Of a DNA stretch of 64,000 nt, positions 9,827-18,740 are shown in pieces; position 1 is the first letter of the stretch, and every line of letters begins with the position of its first letter. Location of the stretch: contig NZ_FMAG01000001.1 in NCBI RefSeq assembly GCF_900094585.1, forward strand, positions 496,001-560,000. The letters run 5' to 3'. Position numbers and translations under genes: made by a program. Under the pieces are notes generated by a model, which saw only the letters and a program-made list of their open reading frames with translations, did not search any database and was not told the DNA's origin. This stretch comes from Martinezella multihospitum. Its GTDB lineage: Bacteria; Pseudomonadota; Alphaproteobacteria; Rhizobiales; Rhizobiaceae.

Positions 9827-11500
9827 ATGTCCAATGCAAATGACACCATCCTCCTGAAACCAACCCGCCGCCAGGCATTGACCATGATGGCGCTCGGCGC
9901 CTCCGGGTTGATCATGCCCAATATCCTCGGTCGCGGCGAGGCTTTCGCGGCACCGCCCGCCAAGCCGACTGGCCAGCTTGTCATCGGCTTCTCGCAGGAG
10001 CCGACCGTCTTCAATCCGCACCTGATCCACATCGAAGTCGATGAGGGCATCCATTTCAGCGTCTTCGATCCGCTCTTTACCGTCACACCGGAGGGCAAGT
10101 TTACCCCTTCGCTTGCAACCGAAGTCCCGACGGTCGAAAACGGCGGCATCTCAGCCGACGGCCTTCATTGGAAGATCAAGCTGCGCGATGGCGTGAAGTG
10201 GCATGACGGCACGCCGTTCAGCGCCGAGGACGTCAAGTTCACCCTCGAACTCATGGTCGATCCGAACTTCCGCAGCTGGCGCAAGACCGGCCACGAGCTG
10301 GTGCGCGACCTGACCGTCGTCTCGCCGACGGAAATCACCTGGCGGATGGAAAAGCCGTTTGCGCCCTACCCGTCGATCCTCGCCATGACCTTCATCGTGC
10401 CAAAGCATATCCTTGGTGCGGAGAAGGACAAGAACACCGCCCCTTTCAACAATGCGCCTATCGGCACCGGCCCGTTCAAATGGGTCGAGCGCGTCCCCGG
10501 CGATCACATCACGCTCGCGGCCAATACCGACTATTTCGGCACCGGCCCTTATCTCGAAACGCTGGTCTACAAATATGTTCCCGACCTGACGGTGCTGTAT
10601 ACGCAGTTCAAGACCGGCGATATCGACGTCGTCGGCCTGCAATGGATCACCCCGGATCACTATGACGAGGCCAAGGGGCTGGATGGGAAGGCCGTTGCCG
10701 TCGTTCCGGCCGCCACGGTCGAATCCGTCGGCTTCAACATGGAGAAGCCGCAATTCAAGGACCCGGCGGTGCGCGAGGCGCTCTATTACGCGATCGACAA
10801 GCAGACGATCATCGACGCGCTCTATTACGGCCTGCCGACACCGACCGAGAGCTACATCCCGCAGCAGTCCTTCTATTACAATCCAGACCTGCCGAAGCAG
10901 GAATTCAGCACCGACAAGGCCAAGAAGATCCTCGACGACGCCGGGTGGAAGCCCGGTCCCGACGGTATTCGCGTGAAGGACGGCGTCAAGCTTTCCTTCA
11001 CAAACTCCACCACCGCCGGCAATCATATCCGTGAACAGGTGCAGCAGTTCATGCAGCAGACCTTCAAGGATATCGGCGTGGAGCTCACCATTTCCAACCT
11101 GCCGCCGGCGGTCATGTGGGGCGACTATTGGACAATGTCGAAGTTCGATTCCGTCATCGTCGGCATCAACTTCCAGACCGGCTCCGATCCCGACACCTCG
11201 GATTATTTCCGCTCCACGGCGATCACCGCCAAGGGCGGGGCCGGCCAGAATTCCTGGCAATACGCCAATCCGGAGGTCGACAAGCTCCTGGCGGAAGGCG
11301 GCCAGATCTTCGTGCCGGAGGAACGCAAGAAGGTCTACCAGAAGATCCAGGAGATCATGCGCCACGACCTGCCCTTCCTGCCGCTATTCCAGTATGCGAC
11401 CGTGCGTGGCCATAAGGTGGGGGTCGAAAACGTCACTCCCAACATCAACGTGCGCATCGACAGCTGGAATGTGGCCACCTGGTATTGGGCCAAGGCATAG
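9827..11500 (+). CDS. DppA/OppA-family ABC transporter substrate-binding protein
   Basis: 557 aa periplasmic protein of SBP family 5. It has a Tat signal (RRQALTMMALGASGLIMPNI, cleavage after GEAFAAP). Family hallmarks include LRDGVKWHDGTPFSAEDV and APIGTGPFKW. An AAAAGGGGAACGATC leader precedes the ATG. It binds peptides, opines or similar ligands for the DppB/DppC-type pore encoded next and the fused ATPase at 5271. A perfect 13-bp hairpin lies 10 nt past its stop codon (11511-11542), before the permease genes. Confidence 0.92.
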   Translation: MSNANDTILLKPTRRQALTMMALGASGLIMPNILGRGEAFAAPPAKPTGQLVIGFSQEPTVFNPHLIHIEVDEGIHFSVFDPLFTVTPEGKFTPSLATEVPTVENGGISADGLHWKIKLRDGVKWHDGTPFSAEDVKFTLELMVDPNFRSWRKTGHELVRDLTVVSPTEITWRMEKPFAPYPSILAMTFIVPKHILGAEKDKNTAPFNNAPIGTGPFKWVERVPGDHITLAANTDYFGTGPYLETLVYKYVPDLTVLYTQFKTGDIDVVGLQWITPDHYDEAKGLDGKAVAVVPAATVESVGFNMEKPQFKDPAVREALYYAIDKQTIIDALYYGLPTPTESYIPQQSFYYNPDLPKQEFSTDKAKKILDDAGWKPGPDGIRVKDGVKLSFTNSTTAGNHIREQVQQFMQQTFKDIGVELTISNLPPAVMWGDYWTMSKFDSVIVGINFQTGSDPDTSDYFRSTAITAKGGAGQNSWQYANPEVDKLLAEGGQIFVPEERKKVYQKIQEIMRHDLPFLPLFQYATVRGHKVGVENVTPNINVRIDSWNVATWYWAKA

Positions 11501-11510
11501 GCTGCTTGTT

Positions 11511-11542
11511 CCAGCCCTTCGACCGAAGCGTCGAAGGGCTGG
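11511..11542 (+). other. Intercistronic hairpin between binding-protein and permease genes
   Basis: CCAGCCCTTCGAC (11511-11523), six-base loop, GTCGAAGGGCTGG (11530-11542): a perfect 13-bp stem. No T-tract follows, so it is not a canonical terminator. At this position such structures usually protect the upstream binding-protein mRNA from 3' decay or attenuate read-through, giving more binding protein than pore. The same arrangement recurs at 17693-17720 and 57487-57513. Confidence 0.75.
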
Positions 11543-11578
11543 CCGCTTCCCATTCCGCAACCATCGGAGACGAATGCC

Positions 11579-12529
11579 ATGTTGCGCTATCTCCTGAGCC
11601 GCCTGTGGCAGAGCCTGGTGCTGCTGCTCCTCGTATCGATGATCGGCTTTGCCGTTCTTACCCTCGCTCCCGGCGGTCCGCTGTCGCAATATACGCTGAC
11701 GCCAGGCATGACCAAGGAAGCGCTCGACAGGATCGCCGCACAGATGGGCCTCGACCGGCCGCTGCCGATCCAATATCTCGACTGGCTGAGACATCTGCTG
11801 ATGGGCGACTGGGGTCGCTCCTACCGCGACAACCAGCCGGTACTGTCGATTATTTTCGGTCATCTCTTCGCCACGCTGCTGCTGATGGGCACATCGATGG
11901 TGATCTCGATCGCGGTCGGCACCTGGATCGGCATCAAGGGGGCAACCCGCCGCTATTCGATCTTCGATTACAGTGCCACCGTCGGCGCCATGGTGGCGCT
12001 GTCGATACCGACCTTCTGGTTCGGTCTCGTTGCCATCTATATTTTCTCGCTGAAGCTGAAATGGCTGCCGGCCGGTAACATGTATACGGTCGGCAATGGC
12101 TCGCTCGGTGACTATGCGATCCATCTGATCATGCCGAGCCTCGTGCTTGCGCTCGTCAATATCGCGGTCTGGAGCCGCTACATGCGCACCGCCACGCTCG
12201 AGGTCATCAACCAGGATTTCGTGCGCACCGCCAAGGCCAAGGGCCTCTCGCCTCGACGCGTCCTGATGCGCCATGTCGTCGGCAACGCGCTATTGCCGAT
12301 GATCACGCTTGCCGGCCTGCAATTGCCGACCATCCTCGGCGGTGCTCTGGTGGCGGAGACCGTCTTCACCTGGCCGGGGATGGGGCGGCTTTTCCTCGAT
12401 AGCCTCGGCTACAGCGACTACCCGGTCGTCATGGGCCTCCTGATGTTTTCGGCAATCTTCGTGCTGATCGGCAATCTGCTTGCGGATCTGCTCGTCGCCT
12501 TCGTCGATCCGCGCGTCCGGCTTGGTTAG
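11579..12529 (+). CDS. DppB-family ABC transporter permease
   Basis: 316 aa with six predicted membrane segments. It begins MLRYLLSRLWQSLVLLLLVS, as DppB proteins do, and has the cytoplasmic EAA-like loop (DFVRTAKAKGLSPRRVLMRHVVGNALLP). GGAGACGA precedes the start. It forms the inner-membrane pore of the peptide/opine importer with the next gene, whose Shine-Dalgarno overlaps this gene's stop codon. Confidence 0.92.
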   Translation: MLRYLLSRLWQSLVLLLLVSMIGFAVLTLAPGGPLSQYTLTPGMTKEALDRIAAQMGLDRPLPIQYLDWLRHLLMGDWGRSYRDNQPVLSIIFGHLFATLLLMGTSMVISIAVGTWIGIKGATRRYSIFDYSATVGAMVALSIPTFWFGLVAIYIFSLKLKWLPAGNMYTVGNGSLGDYAIHLIMPSLVLALVNIAVWSRYMRTATLEVINQDFVRTAKAKGLSPRRVLMRHVVGNALLPMITLAGLQLPTILGGALVAETVFTWPGMGRLFLDSLGYSDYPVVMGLLMFSAIFVLIGNLLADLLVAFVDPRVRLG

Positions 12530-12539
12530 GAGAAACGCC

Positions 12540-13439
12540 ATGTCTTCCTCCTCCCCCGCAACCCTTTCGCAATCACTGCTCTCGCATTCGCGCTGGTGGC
12601 AAAATCGCACCTTGCGGCGTTTCGTCCGCCATAGGCTCGCGCTCCTTGGCGTGGCCATGATCACGCTCATTGTCCTTGCCTGCCTGCTGGGGCCGTCGCT
12701 GCTTCCCTATGACGAGCTCTATATCGACCTCCGCGCTCGTTTCGCACCGCCCTTTACGGCCGGCTACCATATTTTCGGCACCGACCCGCTCGGACGCGAC
12801 GTTGCCGTGCGCCTGTTCATGGCAGGCCGGATTTCGCTGCTCGTCGGTTTCTTCGCGATGGTGCTCAGCACCCTGATCGGCACGGTGATCGGCGTGGTCG
12901 CCGGCTATTACGGCGGGCGCATCGGGACAGTGCTGATGCGCTTCGTGGATGCCTTTCTGTCCTTTCCCGGCATCTTCCTGCTGCTGGCGCTGGCCGCCTT
13001 CATCAAACCGAGCCCTTTCATGATCACCGTCATCATCGCGGTGACGAGCTGGATGGAGACCGCACGCATTGTCGAGGCGGAGGTGCGATCTTTGCGCGAA
13101 CGCGATTTCGTACTCGCCGCACGCATGCTCGGCCTCTCCAACAGATGGATCATGTTTCGCGAACTGCTGCCGAACGCCATCGGCCCGATCATCGTCGCCG
13201 CCACGCTGACAGTCGCCCGCGCCATCCTGCTCGAAGCCTATGTCAGCTTCCTCGGCTACGGCATTCAACCGCCGCTCCCGAGCTGGGGCAATATGCTGAA
13301 CGGCGCGCAGCAATATCTGGCCAGCGCACCATGGCTGGCCATCGTCCCGGGCGTTGCCATCACGCTCGCCGTCACCAGCTTCAACTTCATCGGCGACGGC
13401 CTGCGCGATGCGCTCGATGCCCGCAGCGATCTGCACTGA
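12540..13439 (+). CDS. DppC-family ABC transporter permease
   Basis: 299 aa. N-terminal cytoplasmic segment, then six membrane helices and the EAA loop (RERDFVLAARMLGLSNRWIMFRELLPNAIGP). The start at 12540 follows AGGAG at 12528-12532, which overlaps the stop of the DppB gene. The sequence FGTDPLGRDVAVRLFMAGRISL is diagnostic of DppC/OppC. It is the second pore subunit of the importer at 9.8-13.4 kb. Confidence 0.92.
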   Translation: MSSSSPATLSQSLLSHSRWWQNRTLRRFVRHRLALLGVAMITLIVLACLLGPSLLPYDELYIDLRARFAPPFTAGYHIFGTDPLGRDVAVRLFMAGRISLLVGFFAMVLSTLIGTVIGVVAGYYGGRIGTVLMRFVDAFLSFPGIFLLLALAAFIKPSPFMITVIIAVTSWMETARIVEAEVRSLRERDFVLAARMLGLSNRWIMFRELLPNAIGPIIVAATLTVARAILLEAYVSFLGYGIQPPLPSWGNMLNGAQQYLASAPWLAIVPGVAITLAVTSFNFIGDGLRDALDARSDLH

Positions 13440-13448
13440 GGATGCGGG

Positions 13449-14771
13449 ATGACGAAATTTTCGCCGTTCAAAACAACCCTGTGGTATGCCACGGCGGCCC
13501 CCGCGCCCGATACAACGGAGCTGCTGGGCACGATCAAGGCAGATGTCTGCATTGTTGGCGGTGGCTATACGGGCCTGACCACCGCTCTTGAGCTCGCGAA
13601 GAGCGGCACAAGCGTCGTGCTTCTCGAAAGGGAGGAAATCGGCTTCGGCGGCTCCGGCCGCAACGCCGGACACTGCACACCGACCTTCACCCATTACAGC
13701 CTGCCGGAACTGCGCTCCATGCTGGGCGAGCCCTGGGCCGAGCGATTGATCGCCCGGCAGACGCGCGCCAACGACCGCGTCTCCAGCATGATCCGGCAGT
13801 ACCAGATCCAATGCGAATGGCAGCAGAACGGCTATGTCATGGGCGCGCTTTACCCCGGCCTGATGAAGACGATGGAGGAGAAGGTTCGCACCTACAATGC
13901 CGTCGGCGCGAAAACGCGGGCCATCGGCAGGGACGAGGTTGCCGCGATCACCGGCAGCCCGCGCTTCCATGGCGGTTGGCTGCATGAGGAAGCTGGGCAT
14001 CTCAACCCCCTCGGTTATTCCCGCGGTCTCGCACGCGCGGTCATCCAGGAAGGTGGCGTCATTCACACCGGTTCACCGGTGACCGGATGCAAGCGCGAGG
14101 CGGGCGGCTGGGCGATCAGCACGCCAAAAGGGAAAGTCATTGCCGACAAGGTGATCTTCGCGACAGGCGCCTATACCGTCGGCGGCTGGCCGAAATTGGA
14201 CCAGACCTTCAAGATCCAGAGGGTCTTCGTCGCCGCTACCCAGCCGCTTTCCGACGACGAGCGGCTATCGGTGCTGCCGCGCAACACCACCATCCATGAT
14301 GGACGTGGCGATATCTATGTCTACAAATACAATGCCGAAGGCCGGATCGTCGCCTCCATGTTCCCGATGGGACGGCGCGGCCGGGACATGGAGTATACGC
14401 GGCAGGTCATGAGCGACCGGCTCAAATGGCTGCATCCGCAGATCAAACAGGAGATCCGCTGGGAGTATTTCTGGTTTGGTGAGCTGGACATGCAGTACCG
14501 CACCATCCCCCGCCTCTACGATCTGGCGCCGGGCGTCGTGGCCCTGACCGGCCTGTCCGGCCGCGGCGTGCCAACAGGCAGCATGCTCGGCGGCATCCTC
14601 TCGGAATGGGCCAGAGGCGTGCCGGAAAAAGACCTGTCGCTGAAGCTGGAGCCACTTTCGGCGGCTCCCTTCTATATGAATTACGGCCCGAAGCTGACGC
14701 TCCGCTATTACCGCATTTCGGATTGGATCAAGACCAAACTGGCCGGCGCTCCCCTGCCGCCGCATGCCTGA
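13449..14771 (+). CDS. FAD-dependent oxidase of the PuuB/OrdL type
   Basis: 440 aa. Starts 9 nt after the permease stop. The N-terminus (LWYATAAPAP, then DVCIVGGGYTGLTTALELAKSG, and GFGGSGRNAGHC) is characteristic of gamma-glutamylputrescine-oxidase-like flavoenzymes, in which the GRNAGHC loop contacts the flavin. The C-terminus (ALTGLSGRGVPTGSMLGGILSEW) completes the DAO fold. It is the second amine oxidase of this operon, consistent with import and oxidation of an amine or opine. Last gene of the operon; a strong hairpin follows. Confidence 0.88.
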   Translation: MTKFSPFKTTLWYATAAPAPDTTELLGTIKADVCIVGGGYTGLTTALELAKSGTSVVLLEREEIGFGGSGRNAGHCTPTFTHYSLPELRSMLGEPWAERLIARQTRANDRVSSMIRQYQIQCEWQQNGYVMGALYPGLMKTMEEKVRTYNAVGAKTRAIGRDEVAAITGSPRFHGGWLHEEAGHLNPLGYSRGLARAVIQEGGVIHTGSPVTGCKREAGGWAISTPKGKVIADKVIFATGAYTVGGWPKLDQTFKIQRVFVAATQPLSDDERLSVLPRNTTIHDGRGDIYVYKYNAEGRIVASMFPMGRRGRDMEYTRQVMSDRLKWLHPQIKQEIRWEYFWFGELDMQYRTIPRLYDLAPGVVALTGLSGRGVPTGSMLGGILSEWARGVPEKDLSLKLEPLSAAPFYMNYGPKLTLRYYRISDWIKTKLAGAPLPPHA

Positions 14772-14839
14772 CCGCCGCCCACATCCTCGGTATCAGGAGA
14801 AGGCAGGAATCGAGGCCCGAGCCAGATTGCAATATCTGG

Positions 14840-14876
14840 GAGCGGTTCAGTTTTTCACGGAATCTCTGAACCGCTC
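14840..14876. terminator. Strong hairpin between convergent genes, probable bidirectional terminator
   Basis: GAGCGGTTCAG (14840-14850) and CTGAACCGCTC (14866-14876) form an 11-bp perfect stem around a 15-nt loop. It lies in the 169-nt gap between the rightward oxidase gene and the leftward DadA-like gene, so it probably ends transcription from both sides. A second, imperfect stem (CGGCAG with CTGCCG) lies at about 14892-14933. The first element resembles short inverted repeats dispersed between genes in rhizobial genomes; that needs a genome search. Confidence 0.7.
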
Positions 14877-14940
14877 TGTCTCTATGTTTTCACGGCAGTC
14901 ACGGACACTCGTGAACGTGTCGGCTGCCGTTCCGATCAAA

Positions 14941-16068
14941 CTATCTGGCGAAGCGTTCCGGCCGGAAAGCAGCCAGAAGCGGATGACGCTTGCCGGTGGC
15001 GATCTCGTCGGCAAGCAGTTCGCCGGCGATCAGGCCAAGAGTGGCACCACTATGGCTGAAGGCAACGAAATAGCCCGGGATCGTCTGCAACTCGCCGAAA
15101 ACCGGCTCGCCATCGCCCGGAATGGGCTTGGGACCGACGCCATAATCGCCGATTTCAAGCTTTGGGTTCCCTTCCAAAACCTTTGAGGCTTCCTGCAGCA
15201 GACCTTCAAGCGTCGAAGGCTTGATTTCATAGCTGCCGTCGGCCTTTACGATAACCTCTTCTTCCGACCAGGCCGAATCCAGCGCAAAAGCGCCGTCAGG
15301 AGTGGGACGGATGGCAACCTTCGGCGTATTCAGCACGGCCTTCAGGGGATGCTTGATCGGCTTCGTCCGAACGAGAAGAGCGATCGGCGTATCGTCGCCG
15401 ATATGCGGGCCGGCTTCCGCAACGATCGCCGGCACCTCGCCGCCGGCCGCCAACAATACGGCATCGGCCGCCCAGCGGGCGCCATTCGCAGTCGTGACGC
15501 CCTGGGCACGGCCATCCTCTACCTTGACGGCTGCCCGGCCGGCATCGGTGACGATTTCGCCGCCCAATGCCCGAAACTCTTCGGCAAGAACGCCGATCAA
15601 GGACGGTAGATCGACCCAGCCCTCGCCCGGATTGAAGATTGCGCCCTGCTGCGTGACGGCGCTTGCATCGACGCCCGGCGTCACTTTCGCAATCTGACTC
15701 GGCGTCAGCAATTGGGCATGATAGCCAAGGTCACGCTCGTAGTCGAAGACGGCGGCAATGTCGTTATCGGCTTCGTCGGCATCCCAGGTCAGGCCGCCGT
15801 CAAAGCGTAGCCATGCCGCATCCGGATATCTGGCGGACATCGTGCGATAGCGGTCGATGCCGGCCAGACGCAGCCGATGATAGGCATCGGAGCGACGCCT
15901 TGCGGAATTGAGCCAGGCGAGCGAACGGCCCGATGCGCCATTCGCCAGCGGGCCGTCGTTGATCAGCGTTGTCTGAACGCCAAGCCGCGCCAGATGAACG
16001 GCCGTGGAAACCCCGAAGATACCGCCGCCGACAACAACGACTTTTGAAGAACGAGTGGGAGCATGCAT
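14941..16068 (-). CDS. FAD-dependent oxidoreductase, DadA-like
   Basis: 375 aa. FAD site KVVVVGGGIFGVSTAVHLARLG begins at residue 9, followed by a DAO-type substrate domain and a C-terminus (PGYFVAFSHSGATLGLIAGELLADEI) that completes the flavin pocket. No signal peptide is present, so it is cytoplasmic. It lies 69 nt downstream of the fused amino-acid ABC transporter and probably shares its transcript. A role in oxidising an imported amino acid is likely; D-amino acids, glycine derivatives and secondary amines are all possible. Confidence 0.88.
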   Translation of the reverse strand: MHAPTRSSKVVVVGGGIFGVSTAVHLARLGVQTTLINDGPLANGASGRSLAWLNSARRRSDAYHRLRLAGIDRYRTMSARYPDAAWLRFDGGLTWDADEADNDIAAVFDYERDLGYHAQLLTPSQIAKVTPGVDASAVTQQGAIFNPGEGWVDLPSLIGVLAEEFRALGGEIVTDAGRAAVKVEDGRAQGVTTANGARWAADAVLLAAGGEVPAIVAEAGPHIGDDTPIALLVRTKPIKHPLKAVLNTPKVAIRPTPDGAFALDSAWSEEEVIVKADGSYEIKPSTLEGLLQEASKVLEGNPKLEIGDYGVGPKPIPGDGEPVFGELQTIPGYFVAFSHSGATLGLIAGELLADEIATGKRHPLLAAFRPERFAR

Positions 16069-16137
16069 GTTGGAAAACCTTGTCAGTAGGGAATGTTACG
16101 ATCGAAGGGCCGTCTGATTTCTCGCCGGCCTTGTTTG

Positions 16138-17658
16138 TCAGAGGACCTCGGCGAGGAAGCGTTTCAGCCGTTCGCTTTGCGGATTGTCGAAGATCTGTTG
16201 CGGCAGACCGGCTTCAACGATGCGACCTTCGTCCATGAAGACGACCTGATCGGCGACCCTGCGGGCAAATCCCATTTCGTGGGTAACGACGGCCATGGTC
16301 ATGCCCTGGCGCCCGAGATTGGCCATCAGGTCGAGCACGCCCTTGACCAGCTCGGGATCGAGCGCACTCGTGACCTCGTCGAAGAGGACGACTTCCGGAT
16401 CCATGGCAAGGGCGCGGGCAATGGCAACGCGCTGCTGCTGGCCGCCGGAAAGACCGGCAGGGCGGTGGTCCTTGCGCCCGGCAAGTCCCACTTCCGCCAG
16501 GCGGGTCTCGGCAATCCGCCGCGCCTCGCCTTTCGGCATCCTCTTGATCTTCGTCAGCGACAGCATGACGTTTTCAAGCGCGGTATGATCCGGAAAGAGA
16601 TTGAAGTGCTGGAATACCATGCCGACGCGGCGGCGCAAGCTTTCAGGCTTCATGGACAGGATGCTTTCGCCATCGAGCTCGATGTCACCGCGCTTCGGCT
16701 CCACCAGCCGATTGAGGCACCGGAGCAGCGTCGACTTGCCTGAGCCGGACGGCCCGATGATGCAGGTCACCGTGCCCCTCGCTATATCGAGATCGATGCC
16801 CTTCAGCACTTCGAGATCGCCATAGGACATGCTGAGATCGCGGATCTTGACGGCCCCGCCCTTGAAGCGTGAAGTATCGGGCGCCGCCGCACCCGACGCC
16901 GCTTCCAGTTCGCCGACCTCGACAAGGCCGCTGGTGGCGCCGGAACTGTGGCCCTGCCGTCCGAGGCGCAGACGCGCGTCGATATAGTTGACGAGATGCG
17001 TCAGCGGCACGGTGATGACCAGATAGAAGATGCCGGCCAGCAGCAGAGGCGAGAGATTGCCCGTCACGACAGCCTGATCCTGGCCGACGCGAAAGATTTC
17101 GCGCTCTGATGCCAGCAGCCCCAGGAAGTAGACAAGGCTCGAATCCTTGACGTTGCCGATGAATTGATTGACGAGGGCGGGCAGGACGCGCCGCACACCT
17201 TGCGGAATGACGATCAGCCGCATCCCCTGCCCGTAGCTCATGCTCAGCGCGCGGCAGGCTTCCATCTGCCCCCGCTCGACGCTTTGAATGCCAGATCGAA
17301 AGATCTCGCCGATATAGGCACCTGCGATCAGGCTGAGCGCGATGATGCCAAGCGGAAAAGGCGACGGTCCGAAGATCTCGCGGCCGATGCGGGCAAAGCC
17401 CTGGCCGATGATGAGGATCGTCACGATCGCCGGCAGGCCGCGAAAGATATCGGTGTAGATGCGCGCCGGCAGGCGCAGCCAACGCGACTGCGAAATGCCC
17501 ATGACGGCCAGCACCATGCCGATGATGACGCCGAGCACAGTGGAGGCTGCCGCCAGAATCAGTGTGTTCTTCAGTCCGACCGCGATCATGCTCGGCAGGA
17601 CTTCTGCCATCGCATCCCAATCGAGGAAGCTGCGACGGAGATTTTCAAGCCAATCCAT
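16138..17658 (-). CDS. Amino-acid ABC transporter, permease and ATPase fused in one protein
   Basis: 506 aa. Residues 1-230 are a HisM/GlnP-type permease (AASTVLGVIIGMVLAVMG, then IFRGLPAIVTILIIGQ and the EAA loop MEACRALSMSYGQGMRLIVIPQGVRRVLPAL). After a linker of about 35 residues, residues 268-506 are a GlnQ-type ATPase with Walker A GPSGSGKST, signature LSGGQQQR, Walker B VVLFDEVTSALD and switch His (VVTHEMGF). Polar amino-acid systems usually encode these separately; the fusion makes a homodimeric pore with two ATPases. It follows the binding-protein gene, with a strong hairpin between them. Confidence 0.92.
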   Translation of the reverse strand: MDWLENLRRSFLDWDAMAEVLPSMIAVGLKNTLILAAASTVLGVIIGMVLAVMGISQSRWLRLPARIYTDIFRGLPAIVTILIIGQGFARIGREIFGPSPFPLGIIALSLIAGAYIGEIFRSGIQSVERGQMEACRALSMSYGQGMRLIVIPQGVRRVLPALVNQFIGNVKDSSLVYFLGLLASEREIFRVGQDQAVVTGNLSPLLLAGIFYLVITVPLTHLVNYIDARLRLGRQGHSSGATSGLVEVGELEAASGAAAPDTSRFKGGAVKIRDLSMSYGDLEVLKGIDLDIARGTVTCIIGPSGSGKSTLLRCLNRLVEPKRGDIELDGESILSMKPESLRRRVGMVFQHFNLFPDHTALENVMLSLTKIKRMPKGEARRIAETRLAEVGLAGRKDHRPAGLSGGQQQRVAIARALAMDPEVVLFDEVTSALDPELVKGVLDLMANLGRQGMTMAVVTHEMGFARRVADQVVFMDEGRIVEAGLPQQIFDNPQSERLKRFLAEVL

Positions 17659-17692
17659 TCAATTCCCCATGAAATTCGTCAGGCAGGTTAAT

Positions 17693-17720
17693 GCCTCCGC
17701 CCGGCAAGCCGGGCGGAGGC
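17693..17720 (-). other. Intercistronic hairpin between binding-protein and permease genes
   Basis: GCCTCCGCCCGGC (17693-17705), two bases, GCCGGGCGGAGGC (17708-17720): a perfect 13-bp inverted repeat that folds with about a 4-base loop. It begins 6 nt past the stop of the binding-protein gene and ends 34 nt before the permease/ATPase start. No T-run follows on the transcribed strand. Probable mRNA-stabilising or attenuating element, parallel to those at 11511 and 57487. Confidence 0.75.
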
Positions 17721-17726
17721 GCGGCC

Positions 17727-18554
17727 TTACTTCTTGGGAAGATATTGATCAGGCATCGGCGAACCGGGGAACCACTTCTCATAGAGCGTCTTCCAGGTGC
17801 CGTCCTGCATCGCTTCGTGCAACGCCTTGTTGAGCGCCAGACGGAAGGCGTCATTGCCCTTGTGGACGACGAAGCCCGCTGGTGCGTCGAAGGATGGGAT
17901 ATTCACGGCAATCTTCAATGCCGGATAGCGCTCGCCATATTGTTTGGCTGCTTCATAATCGAGGAAATGCGCGTCGACGGTGCCGTTGTTCAGCGCCGCC
18001 ACGGCAGAATTGTTGTCCGGAAATTTGACGAGATCGGTACCCGCGAAATTCTTCGTGGCATAGATCTCCTGCAAGGTACCCTGCACGACGCCGAGGCGCT
18101 TGCCTTTGAGGCCGGCTGCATCCTTGATCGAGGCATCCGATGTCAGAACCGAGAGATAGCCGGCGAGATAACCATCGGAGAAATCGACCGTCTTCTTGCG
18201 TGCCTCGGTCGTTCCGATTGCGGCGACGGCGACGTCGAAACGCTGATTGGCAACGGAGGGCAGCAAAGCCGAGAACTCCTGGCCGGTGAAAGTCACCTTG
18301 TCCTTGGGAAAGCCCATGCGGGAAACGACGTTCAGAAAGAGTTCGATATCGAAGCCGGTGAATTGGCCATCGGCTGTCGTGAAGGTGTAGGGCTTGGAAT
18401 CTCCCATCGTGCCGACGCTGATGACGTTCGGATCGATCAGATTATAGGGATTATCGGCGGCGACCGCCGGGCCGACGCTTGCCGCGACGATATAGGCGAG
18501 CACGCCGGCGCGCAGAGGCGCGGCGATTGCCGAGAAAATGCTGGATAATTTCAT
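17727..18554 (-). CDS. Polar amino-acid ABC transporter substrate-binding protein
   Basis: 275 aa, SBP family 3. Sec-type signal peptide (hydrophobic stretch about residues 8-30, cleavage after GPAVA). The mature protein starts with [14 protein letters not shown] and contains the family's [13 protein letters not shown] and [28 protein letters not shown] lies 7 nt before the ATG. It is the first gene of the leftward operon (binding protein, fused permease/ATPase, oxidase) and faces the LacI gene across a 186-nt control region. Confidence 0.92.
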   Translation of the reverse strand: MKLSSIFSAIAAPLRAGVLAYIVAASVGPAVAADNPYNLIDPNVISVGTMGDSKPYTFTTADGQFTGFDIELFLNVVSRMGFPKDKVTFTGQEFSALLPSVANQRFDVAVAAIGTTEARKKTVDFSDGYLAGYLSVLTSDASIKDAAGLKGKRLGVVQGTLQEIYATKNFAGTDLVKFPDNNSAVAALNNGTVDAHFLDYEAAKQYGERYPALKIAVNIPSFDAPAGFVVHKGNDAFRLALNKALHEAMQDGTWKTLYEKWFPGSPMPDQYLPKK

Positions 18555-18648
18555 GTTCGTTCTCCGCTCTGAAGGATGCTCTTATCGGCATTCATGCATG
18601 CGCGTCCGCATCTCCACCCCTTACGGCAGCAAGAGATTTTCTGGACAA

Positions 18649-18681
18649 GAGACCGGTATCATGCAAAAAGAGACCGGTCTC
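18649..18681. promoter_or_regulatory. Two LacI-type operators
   Basis: GAGACCGGTATC at 18649-18660 and the perfect palindrome GAGACCGGTCTC at 18670-18681. Their centres are 21 bp apart, two helical turns, so two dimers can bind on the same face. The even-length palindrome with central CG is the form bound by LacI/GalR proteins. They lie between the divergent binding-protein gene and the LacI-family gene, consistent with control of both. Confidence 0.8.
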
Positions 18682-18740
18682 AATGCTATTTGTTAACTTC
18701 AGATTGACCGTCCGTCAACAACTCTTGTAATCGTCATCCC

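Noticed and set aside
12573..14066. 497-codon minus-strand open frame
   Set aside because: Antisense of the DppC and PuuB-like genes; composition reflects the third-position bias of those genes and no domain is visible. The same applies to other long antisense frames, such as 19956-21239 (minus), 45560-46807 (plus) and 10151-11365 (minus).
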